Position numbers and translations under genes: made by a program. The notes below the pieces were generated by a model. That model saw nothing but the letters and a program-made list of their open reading frames with translations, did no database searches and was not told the DNA's origin. A stretch of 64,000 nt of DNA, from NCBI GenBank assembly GCA_012728835.1, contig JAAYEJ010000059.1, forward strand, positions 1 to 64,000, read 5' to 3'. The stretch comes from Candidatus Brocadiaceae bacterium (GTDB taxonomy: Bacteria > Planctomycetota > Brocadiia > SM23-32). Shown here one piece after another: positions 15,642 to 24,087 of the stretch (positions within the stretch are counted from its first letter, which is position 1; each line of letters opens with the position of its first letter).

Positions 15642-16442
15642 ATGGATGGCACTGAATCGCTCCGGCGGTTCCTGGCTCCCGATGCCGGACGGGTCGGGCA
15701 GGTGGTCACGCTCGGGGCCGAACAGAGCCGCCACCTGTCCACGGTCCTGCGTGTCGGAGTGGGCGCCCGGGTGCGCCTCTTCGACGGGCGCGGCGCAGAG
15801 TTCGCCGGGCACGTCGAGCGGATCGGACCGGCGGGGGTCCAGGTGCGCGTGGATCAGGCGTGTGCGCCGCGAGCGGGTGGCGAGGCCGTTCTGACCCTCG
15901 CCTTTGCGCCGCCGCCCGGGCAGCGGGCCGACGTGCTCGTCGAGAAGGCCGGCGAACTGGGCGCCTGGCGGATCGTCCCGATCGTGTGCGAACGCCTGCA
16001 GGGCTTCCAGGCGACGGCGGCGGGCAAGCGACAGGACCGCTGGGAGCGCAAGGCGCGCGAGGCGGCCCGGCAGTGCGGCCGCGCGCGCGTGCCGGACGTG
16101 GCCGAGCCGGTGGCCTTTGACCGTTTCGTGCAATCGGACGGCGCCCGCGTGCGGCTGATCGGCTCCACGGGCGAGGCGACGCCGCTCTGGCATGCGCTGG
16201 CCGGTCTGCACGGCCCGGCGGCATCCGTCACGATGATCGTCGGCCCTGCCGGCGGCTTCACGCGCCGTGAGACGGATCTTGCGCAGGAGGCGGGGTTTGT
16301 CGCGGTGTCGCTGGGGCCGCACGTGCTGCGGGTCGAGACGGCGGCGGTGGCGATGCTCGCGGTGGTCACGGCCTGGCTGGCCGGTGCCGGGCCGTCGGCG
16401 GCAGGAACTGGAGGCGGCGACGGGATTCGAACCCGTGGATGA
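15642..16442 (+). CDS. rsmE: 16S rRNA (uracil-1498-N3)-methyltransferase
   Basis: A 266-residue SPOUT methyltransferase that modifies U1498 of 16S rRNA. The N-terminal PUA-like domain (SRHLSTVLRVGVG...LFDGRG) is followed by the knot domain with KAREAARQCGRA, IVGPAGGFTRRE and SLGPHVLRVETA, the standard RsmE motifs. ATG 15642 lies behind GGCAGGGCG. The last dozen codons (GGGDGIRTRG) read antisense through a tRNA-Cys gene; that tail is not part of the enzyme fold and simply reflects the gene stopping inside the convergent tRNA. Confidence 0.93.
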   Translation: MDGTESLRRFLAPDAGRVGQVVTLGAEQSRHLSTVLRVGVGARVRLFDGRGAEFAGHVERIGPAGVQVRVDQACAPRAGGEAVLTLAFAPPPGQRADVLVEKAGELGAWRIVPIVCERLQGFQATAAGKRQDRWERKAREAARQCGRARVPDVAEPVAFDRFVQSDGARVRLIGSTGEATPLWHALAGLHGPAASVTMIVGPAGGFTRRETDLAQEAGFVAVSLGPHVLRVETAAVAMLAVVTAWLAGAGPSAAGTGGGDGIRTRG

Positions 16443-16485
16443 CGGTTTTGCAAACCGTTGCCTTGGTCCACTTGGCTACGCCGCC
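16409..16485 (-). tRNA. tRNA-Cys (GCA)
   Basis: A complete 77-base cloverleaf on the minus strand including an encoded CCA. Acceptor GGCGGCG pairs with CGCCGCC, D stem GCC/GGC, anticodon stem ACGGT/ACCGT with loop TTGCAAA (anticodon GCA), a 5-base variable loop, T stem ACGGG/CCCGT and loop TTCGAAT. The discriminator is U73, the main identity element of tRNA-Cys. It overlaps the 3' end of rsmE on the opposite strand by 34 bases. Confidence 0.96.
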
Positions 16486-16774
16486 CCTGGCACCTATCTT
16501 ACTGGAAGGCGGGGGCGAAGCCAAGCACCTGTGCGTGGGGCCGCCGTCGGGCGGGCGCCGAGCCCGGGTCGGGCGGGCGGCGAGGTCGGCCTCCGCGCCG
16601 TTTTGGGCTTGACTTTTGCCCGTCGGGCTGTTGGTGTAGAGGTGAGGGCGTCGGGCGCCCGGAGGGCGCAACGGGGGACCTCGGACGGTGGCGGGCCCGG
16701 CCGTGCGGCGGGCCGCTCCGGGGCGGTGCCCGAACGTCATCCGGTTCATCTTCGGGAGAGTCAGGAGGGGCGCC
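16486..16774. other. Intergenic region, tRNA-Cys to baeRF gene
   Basis: No gene is seen. It must hold the tRNA-Cys promoter on the minus strand and that of the baeRF gene on the plus strand. A TTGACT at 16609 has no good -10 at normal spacing, so I make no promoter call. Confidence 0.4.
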
Positions 16775-17935
16775 GTGGCACTGCTGACGAAGGACGAACT
16801 GCGGAGTCTGGTGGCGGACGGGGACGGTCCGGCGGTGTCGGTGTACACGCCCACGGAACGCCAGGGGAAGGAGACCCGTCAGAATCCGATCCGCTTCAAG
16901 AACCTGGTGCGGTCGGCGCGGGACGCGCTCGGCACCTCGGGGCTGACGCCGTCGGAGGCCGACGCGTTGCTCGCGCCGGCCCGGCGGCTCCTGGAGGACG
17001 TGGATTTCTGGCAGCACCAGGCGGACGGGCTGGCCGTCTTCGTCGGACCGGACCGCATGTTCTGCTATCGCGTGCCGCTCCCGGTCGAGAGCCTGTCCGT
17101 CGTCGGGCGGCGCTTCCATATCAAGCCCCTGCTGCCGCTTCTGAGCAGGGACGGACGGTTCTACATCCTGGCGGTCAGCCGCAGGAGGGTTCGCCTTCTG
17201 GAGGCGACGCACTGGAGCGTGCGGACGCTGGACGTGCCGGGGATGCCGCAGAGCCTGGAGGAGGCGCTGAACCTGGACGTGCCCGAGAAGCACCTGCAGT
17301 TCCGCACCGGCACGGGCGACGGGGGAGCCGGGGGCGCCAAGGGGGCCATCTTCCACGGCCACGGCGCCGGCAAGGACCTGGAGAGGGACCGGACGCGGGA
17401 GTTCTGTCGGCTGATCGACGCGGCCGTGCACGCGGTGCTGCGGGAGGAGCACGCGCCGCTGGTGCTGGCCGCGACGGAACTGCTGCGGGCGGTCTACAGG
17501 GAGGTCACCGGCTACGGCCATGTCTGGGACGGCGCCGTGAACGGGAACCCGGACCATGTGAGCGAGGACGAGCTGCGGGACCGGGCCTGGTCGCTCGTCG
17601 AGCCGGGCTTCCTGGCCGCTCAGACGGAGGCGGCCGGGCTGGTCGAGCAGGCCCTGGCGACGGACCGGGGGGCCGGCGACCTCAGGAAGGTGGTTCGGGC
17701 GGCCCACGCCGGACGCGTCGAGGTGCTGTTCGTGCCGCTCGGCGTGCACCGCTGGGGGCGCTACGAGCCCGAGACGCGGAGCGTCGTCGTTCACGAGCAG
17801 GGGGCTCCGGGCGACGAGGACCTGCTGGACGGGGCGGCCGCGCAGGTGCTTCTGCACAGGGGCACCGTCTACGCGGTCGAGCCGGGCGCCGTTCCCGGCG
17901 GGCAGCTCGAAGCGGCCGCGCTGTTCCGCTACTGA
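16775..17935 (+). CDS. baeRF-family (bacterial eRF1-like) protein
   Basis: A 386-residue protein that I place with the bacterial archaeo-eukaryotic release-factor-like (baeRF) families. Supporting stretches are the opening ALLTKDELRSLVA, VSVYTPTERQGKETRQNPIR, LLEDVDFWQHQADGLAVFV, FHIKPLLPLLSRDGRFYILA, and a C-terminal part resembling eRF1 domains 2-3 without the NIKS codon-recognition domain. Such proteins are proposed to act on stalled ribosomes or in counter-defence, but roles are unproven. GTG 16775 follows AGGAGGGG. It is a single gene between tRNA-Cys and sppA. Confidence 0.78.
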   Translation: MALLTKDELRSLVADGDGPAVSVYTPTERQGKETRQNPIRFKNLVRSARDALGTSGLTPSEADALLAPARRLLEDVDFWQHQADGLAVFVGPDRMFCYRVPLPVESLSVVGRRFHIKPLLPLLSRDGRFYILAVSRRRVRLLEATHWSVRTLDVPGMPQSLEEALNLDVPEKHLQFRTGTGDGGAGGAKGAIFHGHGAGKDLERDRTREFCRLIDAAVHAVLREEHAPLVLAATELLRAVYREVTGYGHVWDGAVNGNPDHVSEDELRDRAWSLVEPGFLAAQTEAAGLVEQALATDRGAGDLRKVVRAAHAGRVEVLFVPLGVHRWGRYEPETRSVVVHEQGAPGDEDLLDGAAAQVLLHRGTVYAVEPGAVPGGQLEAAALFRY

Positions 17936-17959
17936 GCCGGCCGCCGGGCGTCGCGCGCG

Positions 17960-17988
17960 TTGACGGGGTGTTGGTGGCGGCCTACAAT
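17960..17988 (+). promoter_or_regulatory. Promoter of the sppA-like gene
   Basis: TTGACG (17960-17965), 17 bases, TACAAT (17983-17988). The transcript start would be near 17995, about 70 bases before ATG 18066. Confidence 0.65.
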
Positions 17989-18065
17989 CCGTGAGGTCAA
18001 CGGGCCCGATTCGGCGGCTCCCGGGGGAGCCTGGGCTCGCGTGCCGGTCTGGGAGGGAATGGGCA

Positions 18066-19022
18066 ATGACGCGTGCCGGCCGTCTGTGCGTGGGGGCAGC
18101 GGTTCTGATGCTGGGGGCGTGCGGGTGTCTGAACCTCGGGCCGCTCCTGACCGGACGGATGGAGACGGTGGTTGTGCGGCGTTCGCCGCGCTGGATGGAC
18201 TGCAACCGCGTCGCCCTGATCGATCTGGACGGGTTCCTGGGAGACCGGAGCGGTCGGGCCCTGCCGATGACCACTGTGGCCGACGTGCGTGAGAAGCTGG
18301 ACAGCGCGGCGCGCGACGCGCGCGTGCGCGCCATCGTCGTGCGCGTGGACAGCCCCGGCGGCGGGGCGGCCGCCAGCGACATGATGTACCGGCAGATACA
18401 GCAGTTCCGGAGCGAGACGGGCCGGCCCGTCGTCGCCGCGTTGATGACCACCGCCGCCTCCGGCGGCTACTACGTGGCACTCCCGGCCGACCGCATCGTG
18501 GCCGCGCCGACCACGGTGACCGGCTCGGTCGGCGCCGTGATGACGGTGGTCAACGTCGAGGGCCTGCTGGGCAAGATCGGGGTCCGGTCCGACAGCATCA
18601 AGTCCGGCGAGGTCAAGGACATCGGTTCGGCCACCCGCACCATGACCCCGCAGGAGCGGGCCCTGCTGGAGGGGGTCATCCGGAGCTACTCACAGCGCTT
18701 CCTGGACCTGGTGCGGCAGCACCGCCCGCAGATGACCGAGGAGGCGATCCGGACCATCTCCGACGGCCGCATCCTGACGGCGGAGCAGGCGCTGGAACTC
18801 GGCATGGTGGACAGGATCGGCTACTTGGATGAGGCCATCGAGGAGGCCTGCCGGCTGGCCGGCATCGAGACGGCCGAGGTCGTTCTCTACCGCCCCTTTC
18901 CGCACTACAACGAGAACATCTACGCCCGTGCGCCGTCCGGCGGGGCCGGCGCGCCACTGTCCGCCATGGACCTGCTGAGCTGCCCCGTGGGGCCGCTCTA
19001 CCTGTGGGCCCCCGGGTTGTAG
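18066..19022 (+). CDS. sppA: Signal peptide peptidase SppA-type lipoprotein protease
   Basis: A 318-residue S49 serine protease that degrades cleaved signal peptides or membrane protein fragments. The N-terminus has a lipobox (LMLGACG), so it is probably lipid-anchored outside the inner membrane. The S49 core shows VRVDSPGGGAAASD, then TTAASGGYYVAL with nucleophile Ser132 and SGEVKDIGS with general base Lys184. Its size matches the single-domain (SppA-C) form. ATG 18066 follows GGGAGGGAATGG. It has its own promoter. Confidence 0.9.
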   Translation: MTRAGRLCVGAAVLMLGACGCLNLGPLLTGRMETVVVRRSPRWMDCNRVALIDLDGFLGDRSGRALPMTTVADVREKLDSAARDARVRAIVVRVDSPGGGAAASDMMYRQIQQFRSETGRPVVAALMTTAASGGYYVALPADRIVAAPTTVTGSVGAVMTVVNVEGLLGKIGVRSDSIKSGEVKDIGSATRTMTPQERALLEGVIRSYSQRFLDLVRQHRPQMTEEAIRTISDGRILTAEQALELGMVDRIGYLDEAIEEACRLAGIETAEVVLYRPFPHYNENIYARAPSGGAGAPLSAMDLLSCPVGPLYLWAPGL

Positions 19023-19128
19023 ATACCGTGCCCGGAGGCTGAGCGGTGTGCGACGGACGGGGCAGAGCCATCTGCGCTGATCGTGAGGAGGGGCGATGGA
19101 AGCGGTTGGCGCGAGGGCAAAGAAGTAG

Positions 19129-19290
19129 TTACCCCAGGTTCGGCCCGTCAGAGGCGCTCTGGGGTGGTTGGAGGTCGACAACTACCCGGTGCGGGCGGTC
19201 TGGAACTCGATCCTGGCCGGGATCGTCTATCAGCATCCGTCGGTGGAGAGCCTGCGGCGGGACAAGCTGCGGAGCCTGGTGGCCGCCTGA
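19129..19290 (+). pseudogene. Probable transposase remnant
   Basis: A 53-codon open stretch without a proper start reads WLEVDNYPVRAVWNSILAG, then IVYQHPSVESLRRDK and LRSLVAA before a stop. This resembles the N-terminal DUF772-like segment of IS transposases (YPVRALWNSLLAG, FQHPSIESLRREL). A TAG immediately upstream and the early stop mean it is a fragment. I see no inverted repeats or remaining catalytic domain, so the element is heavily decayed. Identification is from motif memory. Confidence 0.35.
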
Positions 19291-19365
19291 GGGCGGCACC
19301 GGCTCCGGGGCCAGCTCGCGCCGATCCCCTCCGCCCGGGCCCCACAGCGCAGATGGCTCGGGCAG

Positions 19366-19395
19366 TTGACAGGTGACGGGTGCGGCCTGTGTAAT
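19366..19395 (+). promoter_or_regulatory. Promoter of the zinc-ribbon gene
   Basis: TTGACA (19366-19371), an 18-base spacer and TGTAAT (19390-19395), about 55 bases before ATG 19451. Confidence 0.55.
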
Positions 19396-19450
19396 GGTCA
19401 TGCGCGTGAGCCGCCCGGTGCGGCCGGGACGTGGATTCGGAGGGGGAGAT

Positions 19451-19657
19451 ATGCCGCTTGTGGAGTATCGCTGTGAGGACTGCGGGCACGTCACGGAGAT
19501 CCTCGTGAGGGTCTCGGAGGACCAGGCTCCGCCCTGCCCCGAGTGCGGCAGTGCGCGTACGCGCCGGCTGATCTCCTCGTTTGCCGCGCGCGTGGCGCCC
19601 GGCAAGCCCGTCGGCCGTTGCGAGACATGCCCGCACGACTCATGCCCGATGCGCTGA
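19451..19657 (+). CDS. FmdB-family zinc-ribbon protein
   Basis: A 68-residue protein with the FmdB/CxxC_CxxC regulatory-type zinc ribbon: YRCEDCGHVTE and PPCPECGSARTRRLIS supply four cysteines. Further cysteines and His in CETCPHDSC lie at the end. The family is small, widespread and of uncertain role, often called a putative regulatory protein. ATG 19451 has a strong GGAGGGGGAG site. The GNAT gene follows after 55 bases, possibly co-transcribed. Confidence 0.85.
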   Translation: MPLVEYRCEDCGHVTEILVRVSEDQAPPCPECGSARTRRLISSFAARVAPGKPVGRCETCPHDSCPMR

Positions 19658-19712
19658 ACGGCGCCGCACGACAGCCGTGTCCGTCTGCGTTGTCGTTTCT
19701 GAGGAGCCGTCC

Positions 19713-20693
19713 ATGGCCGGCGAGTCGATACGCCCCTGTGCGAAGCAGGATGCCCCTGCCGTCGTGACGATGTGGAACGACGCCCTGATGCGGGAGGCGG
19801 CGGGCCACGAGTGGTACCTGGCGGCGCACCGGCTCACCGTGCCGGCGCTCGAACAGGTGGCGGCGCATCCGAACTACCGGGCCGACGGGGGCCTGGTCTG
19901 CGAGGTGGACGGCGAGGTGGTCGCCTACGGCCGGGCGGCCGTTCGGCACGTCCCCGCGTTTGAGGGCCAGGACCTGAGCGCGCTTCCGGCGTACCTGGAG
20001 GGGTTCGTCGTGGATGAGCGCTGGAGGGGACGGGGCATCGGCGGACGCATCCTGACGCAACTGGAGGCCTTCGCGCGGAGCAGCGGCAGAGACGCCGTCC
20101 AGATGAACTGCTTCTGGTCGCCGATCCGGCCGATGTCGCTGCTGCCCGGCTCCACGGGCTACGGCTTCCTTCTGCGGCGCGGCTACGAGGCGCTGCCGCC
20201 CGAGATGCAGTTGCGGCTGACGTTCGAGGGTGCCGGATTCGATCACAAGGCCCGTCAGGGGCGCCAACGGCTGCGCGAACAGGGCCTGGACCTCCGGTAC
20301 TACGAGGATGCCGACCGGGCGTCCTTCGAGGAGCTTCTCCGCGGGCATTTCCTCGCGTGGTGGCACGACCTGTACGGGCCGAACCTGGATCGGCCGACGC
20401 CGCACGGCGTGCTCGTGGCGCTCGACGGGCGGCGGGTCGTCGGGTTCATCGGGTTCGTGCACGTGAAGGACGACGGGACGGCGGACTTCACCCCCGGCGT
20501 GCACCCCGACTACCGCCGGCGGGGCATCGCCACCGCGCTGCTGGACATGTGGGCCGCCGAGGTGCAGCGCCTGGGGGCCGTCCGGAGCGAGATCGCCACC
20601 AATGTGGAGAACGCCGCTCGCCACATCTACTTCGAGATGGGCTACGAGAAGATCGGGGAGTTCTCCTCTCGGCTGACACGGAAGCTGGATTGA
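19713..20693 (+). CDS. Tandem GNAT acetyltransferase
   Basis: A 326-residue protein with two GNAT folds. The first (about residues 1-165) has FVVDERWRGRGIGGRIL as its acetyl-CoA pyrophosphate loop; the second (about 190-326) has PGVHPDYRRRGIATALL. Both R/Q-x-x-G-x-G/A loops look intact. Double-GNAT proteins include mycothiol synthase and aminoglycoside-type acetyltransferases; the acceptor here is unknown. ATG 19713 follows GAGGAG. It sits 45 bases before the flavodoxin gene on the same strand. Confidence 0.85.
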   Translation: MAGESIRPCAKQDAPAVVTMWNDALMREAAGHEWYLAAHRLTVPALEQVAAHPNYRADGGLVCEVDGEVVAYGRAAVRHVPAFEGQDLSALPAYLEGFVVDERWRGRGIGGRILTQLEAFARSSGRDAVQMNCFWSPIRPMSLLPGSTGYGFLLRRGYEALPPEMQLRLTFEGAGFDHKARQGRQRLREQGLDLRYYEDADRASFEELLRGHFLAWWHDLYGPNLDRPTPHGVLVALDGRRVVGFIGFVHVKDDGTADFTPGVHPDYRRRGIATALLDMWAAEVQRLGAVRSEIATNVENAARHIYFEMGYEKIGEFSSRLTRKLD

Positions 20694-20738
20694 CGCGCAC
20701 TCGGCGCGCCGAGTCACGAGTGAGAAACGGAAGCACGT

Positions 20739-21245
20739 ATGAGCGAGCGAAGGTGCCTGGTCGTCTTCTACTCCCGTACGGGGAACACGCGCCGGGTCGG
20801 CGTGGAGGTTGCACGGCAGCTCGGCTGCACGGTGGACGACCTGACGGACGTCAAGCCCCGCGGCGGCATGCTCGGCTTCGTGAAGGGTGGGATCGACGCG
20901 GCGCGGAAGAGGCTGACGCAGGTCGCCGGCGTCGGGCACGACCCGGGGGAGTTCGATCTGGTCGTGATCGGGACGCCCGTCTGGGCCGGCACGATGGCGC
21001 CGGCCGTGCGCACGTATCTGGCGGAGCGGAAGGACCGCCTTCCCGAGGTGGCGTTCTTCCTGACAACGCGCAGCACCGGGGTGGAGAAGACCTTCCGGCA
21101 CATGGAGGAGGCGTGCGGAAAGCGCCCGAAGGCCACGCTCGATCTGCGCGAACGCGACGTGCGCAAGGGCGATCCGTCCGAGGCAATCGGCGCGTTCGTC
21201 GCCGCGCTAAGCGCCGAGCCGAACGAGGGACGCCCCGCGCCGTAG
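20739..21245 (+). CDS. Flavodoxin-like protein
   Basis: A 168-residue FMN-binding electron carrier or flavodoxin-fold reductase. The phosphate-binding loop FYSRTGNTRRV is at residues 10-20, and GTPVWAGTMAPAVRTYL is the ring-binding segment. A central insertion (GGMLGFVKGGIDAARKR) is typical of flavodoxins with a DUF-type GFLRSG variation found in many anaerobes. It lies at the end of a plus-strand run and is convergent with another flavodoxin-fold gene, 35 bases away. Confidence 0.88.
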   Translation: MSERRCLVVFYSRTGNTRRVGVEVARQLGCTVDDLTDVKPRGGMLGFVKGGIDAARKRLTQVAGVGHDPGEFDLVVIGTPVWAGTMAPAVRTYLAERKDRLPEVAFFLTTRSTGVEKTFRHMEEACGKRPKATLDLRERDVRKGDPSEAIGAFVAALSAEPNEGRPAP

Positions 21246-21280
21246 GCATGCCACGAGGCGAACGCGCGGCTGCGGCGCTT

Positions 21281-22018
21281 TTACCCCGGCCCGTCCGGTG
21301 AGGCGTCCGGGTCGTTGCGGAAGTACTCGCCCACCGCTTCCTCGAACTGCTGCGCGGTCAGGCCGGCCCATTCGATGATGGGCCGTTCGAGCAGAGCGCG
21401 CGTCTCCTGCGAGATGCGTCCGCTCTGAGCCAGTTCGCGTCCGGCCTGTCCGAGCGAACCCCGCAATGCCTCCCATGGTTCCGCCAGCATCGGCGTGCCT
21501 GAGAGAGTGTCCAGGAATCCGCCCGCGGCGAGGCAGACGGGCTCCACGCCCAGGCGACGGAACTTGAATCGCAGAGCGTCGAAGGACGACTCGTCCGCGA
21601 AGCCGCAGTTCGACAGGACAAGCCACCTGACCGTCCCGGCGCCGGCCTGCAGCGGGTGGCGGCCCTCTGCGTCTCCGTTGCGGCCCAGCCACGGCTGTGC
21701 GGTCGGCAGGAGCCGCTCCAGGAAGGCCTGGACGCGTGCCGGCACGCCGAGGATATGGAGCGGGAAACCGAGCACGAACACGTCCGCCGCCGCCAGTCGT
21801 TCGAGCATGGCGGCGCCGCCGTCGCGCAGTATGCACCTGCCCGGCGTCCTGGTCCAGCAACTGAAGCAGCCGGTGCAGGGCCGCACGTCCAGGTCGTCGA
21901 GGTAGACGTACTCGACCTTCGCGCCCCCCGCCCGCGCCGCGTCCAGCATGGGCCGCAGCAGGATCTCGGTGTGGCTCTCCGCCTTGCGGGGACTGCCGTT
22001 GACGGCCAGTATCCTCAT
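21281..22018 (-). CDS. Flavodoxin-fold NAD(P)H-dependent FMN reductase
   Basis: A 245-residue protein of the iron-sulfur flavoprotein/FMN-reductase group. NGSPRKAESHTE is the FMN phosphate loop, PCTGCFSCWTRTPGRC resembles the compact cysteine motif of ISF-type proteins, and GFPLHILGVPARVQAFLER the second FMN contact. The last 80 residues extend beyond the common fold and are helical. Function could be quinone or Fe-S-linked reduction. It overlaps nothing and reads towards the other flavodoxin. Confidence 0.85.
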   Translation of the reverse strand: MRILAVNGSPRKAESHTEILLRPMLDAARAGGAKVEYVYLDDLDVRPCTGCFSCWTRTPGRCILRDGGAAMLERLAAADVFVLGFPLHILGVPARVQAFLERLLPTAQPWLGRNGDAEGRHPLQAGAGTVRWLVLSNCGFADESSFDALRFKFRRLGVEPVCLAAGGFLDTLSGTPMLAEPWEALRGSLGQAGRELAQSGRISQETRALLERPIIEWAGLTAQQFEEAVGEYFRNDPDASPDGPG

Positions 22019-22057
22019 GAGCCCTCCGTACCTGCTCGTGCACAGACGCCGGTCGGG

Positions 22058-23854
22058 TCAGGGCAGGCGGGCCGGCGGGCCGGCCATGAACGCCTGCATG
22101 AAACCATTCACGAGGCTCGAAAGCGCCTCCACCGGGACGACCAGCCGTGCCTGGAGCCTGCCCGCATCGTCCACGGCCGCCGCCAGGCCGACTCCGGGGG
22201 CGGGCGCGAAGCGCAGGTTCCGGCCGAACGGGAGGAACGGCATGCCGGCATTCTCCATGGCGGAGGCCAGGGCGCGCACGTAGGCGCCGATGAGCCCTCC
22301 CAGATCGACGTAGCCGACCACGGCCGGTTCGGCGGGCATGCCCGCCATGGCCGCCTTGAACTCCGGCCGGCCGGCCAGCGACGAGAGGCTGCCGTCGAGC
22401 GCCGCCTTGAGGCCGTCCAGGGCGCCGGAGCCCTGCCAGACCATCCAGGCTTCGTCCACGAACGCCGAATACGCCCTCAGGTCCGGTCCCATCATCGCGG
22501 CCATCATCTCCCGCTGCATCGCTACGGCCTGGGCGGCTTCGGGCTGACCCGTCTCCTCGAACTGGAGGTCGTAGTCCCATTCTGCGATGGTGTGGCCGGC
22601 GTGCGTCGCCGCGTCCGGAGTCATGGCGACCCGCGTCGTGACGCCGGTGCGGGCCTGCCTGGCGACATCTTCGACGAGCGGCAGAAGGGACTGGAAGACC
22701 TCCTGAGCGCGTGCGGCATCCTTCACGCCGGCAACGTTGACGGGGACCAGGAAGCCTTGCGGCGAGACGGCGATCGCCGTGGCGAGGCGGCCGTCCATCA
22801 CGGCGAGCATCTCCGTCACCTTCTCCCGGATGCGGGCGAGCGACTCGGCGGCGGACTCGTCGGACCCCGCCAGAGCACTCAGGAGCCTCATGTACAGGTC
22901 GAGGGTGGGGGCCGGATCGCCGACGTGAGCGGCGAAGACGGCCACCGCACCGGCCGGCAGGGAGCCCATAAAGTCCAGGGCGCGCCCCTCGACGGTCGTC
23001 AGGTGCGCGGCCAGTGCGCTGCCCACGACCGGCTGCACGCTCTTCGTCACGACGATCGCGTCCGGGGCCAGGGTGAGCGTGGCCTCGACGACCTCGACCT
23101 GGGTGGCGGCGGCCTCGACCGTTGCGATGGCCATCCGCCCCATGTCCAGGTTCACCTGCGCCTGCCGGGGCAGGTGAACGGCCGCCCGGTCGATCTCTCC
23201 GCGGAGCATCTCGAACGGGTTGCGTCCCTGTTCGTCCAGTGCGCCGACGAGATCGCGGATCCGCACGGCGACTCCGGCGTCGGCCTGTGGGAAGAACGAC
23301 TTCCCGGCCAGTGTGCCGTCCGCCACGAGGCTGCCCACGGCGCGCACTCCGTCGGGGTTGCGGCCCAGCACGACACGGTCATCGACGATCATGATCGCCA
23401 GCGGCCGAGCCGGGCCGGCATCCCACACGTTCTCGTCGAAGGCGTTCAGGGGGTCCTCCTCGTACAGGTGCAGATTGCCGTCCGTCTCGCCCCCGTGCAG
23501 GTTCTGCGGCAGGGCGTCCAGGTAGCGGTCGGCATCCAGGACACCGAAGGTGAAGACGGGGGCCGCCACGTCCCCATCCCGGCAGGTCACCAGGAGCAGC
23601 GGGGCGCTGAGGTCCAGCACGGACGGGTCGTCGGTCCTGGCCGGCCCGCTCAGGGCGGTGCGGAGCGAACTGAACGGGGCGCCCGGTACCAGGCGCCGGA
23701 GCAGGTTCTGGAGCTTCTGCTCGGCCTGCGCGAGATCGGTCACCTCGACGAGCGCCGGTACGTTGGCGGGCAGCGAGGGCCGTTCGGCTGCGTTCACGGG
23801 CAGCATCAGGCAGGCGATCAGGGCCGGCAGTGCGCGAAACAGGACCTTCTTCAT
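22058..23854 (-). CDS. Large secreted protein of unknown function
   Basis: A 598-residue exported protein with a signal peptide (residues 1-23, cleaved near NAA). The mature part alternates beta strands and amphipathic helices with hydrophobic glycine-rich segments such as LGGLIGAYVRALASAM; there are no catalytic motifs and few cysteines. The beginning (LPANVPALVEVTDLAQAEQKLQNLL) resembles planctomycete proteins sometimes placed near DUF3352, but I cannot confirm this. The start at 23854 follows GAGAGGTACC. It is divergent from kinase 2 and may belong to its signalling neighbourhood. Confidence 0.75.
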   Translation of the reverse strand: MKKVLFRALPALIACLMLPVNAAERPSLPANVPALVEVTDLAQAEQKLQNLLRRLVPGAPFSSLRTALSGPARTDDPSVLDLSAPLLLVTCRDGDVAAPVFTFGVLDADRYLDALPQNLHGGETDGNLHLYEEDPLNAFDENVWDAGPARPLAIMIVDDRVVLGRNPDGVRAVGSLVADGTLAGKSFFPQADAGVAVRIRDLVGALDEQGRNPFEMLRGEIDRAAVHLPRQAQVNLDMGRMAIATVEAAATQVEVVEATLTLAPDAIVVTKSVQPVVGSALAAHLTTVEGRALDFMGSLPAGAVAVFAAHVGDPAPTLDLYMRLLSALAGSDESAAESLARIREKVTEMLAVMDGRLATAIAVSPQGFLVPVNVAGVKDAARAQEVFQSLLPLVEDVARQARTGVTTRVAMTPDAATHAGHTIAEWDYDLQFEETGQPEAAQAVAMQREMMAAMMGPDLRAYSAFVDEAWMVWQGSGALDGLKAALDGSLSSLAGRPEFKAAMAGMPAEPAVVGYVDLGGLIGAYVRALASAMENAGMPFLPFGRNLRFAPAPGVGLAAAVDDAGRLQARLVVPVEALSSLVNGFMQAFMAGPPARLP

Positions 23855-24030
23855 GGTCGGTACCTCTCGCCAGAGACACGGACGGCCGTTGGCGACGGCT
23901 CCTGACCAATGATACGCGCCGGAATGCGGGTGTATTCGCCGGTTGGGGGCCGCCGTCACTCGCCGCGCACAGGATACCAGACCGGGTGCTCCGCCACCAG
24001 AGCGGACGTTCGGAATCATCGCACAGATAT

Positions 24031-24060
24031 TTGTGCTGCGGCCCTCTGTCACCATATAAT
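24031..24060 (+). promoter_or_regulatory. Promoter of kinase 2
   Basis: TTGTGC (24031-24036), 18 bases, TATAAT (24055-24060), in a locally AT-rich stretch 28 bases before ATG 24088. Confidence 0.6.
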
Positions 24061-24087
24061 GCTGAGGCTGGCTCAGGAGACCACCGC

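Noticed and set aside
16430-16442. GGGDGIRTRG as a real C-terminal motif of RsmE
   Set aside because: This peptide is the antisense reading of the tRNA T-arm and acceptor; homologs end earlier.
16409-16485. Reading the tRNA as tRNA-Ala (UGC) from the plus strand
   Set aside because: The cloverleaf folds only on the minus strand, where the loop gives GCA, with the U73-CCA typical of tRNA-Cys.
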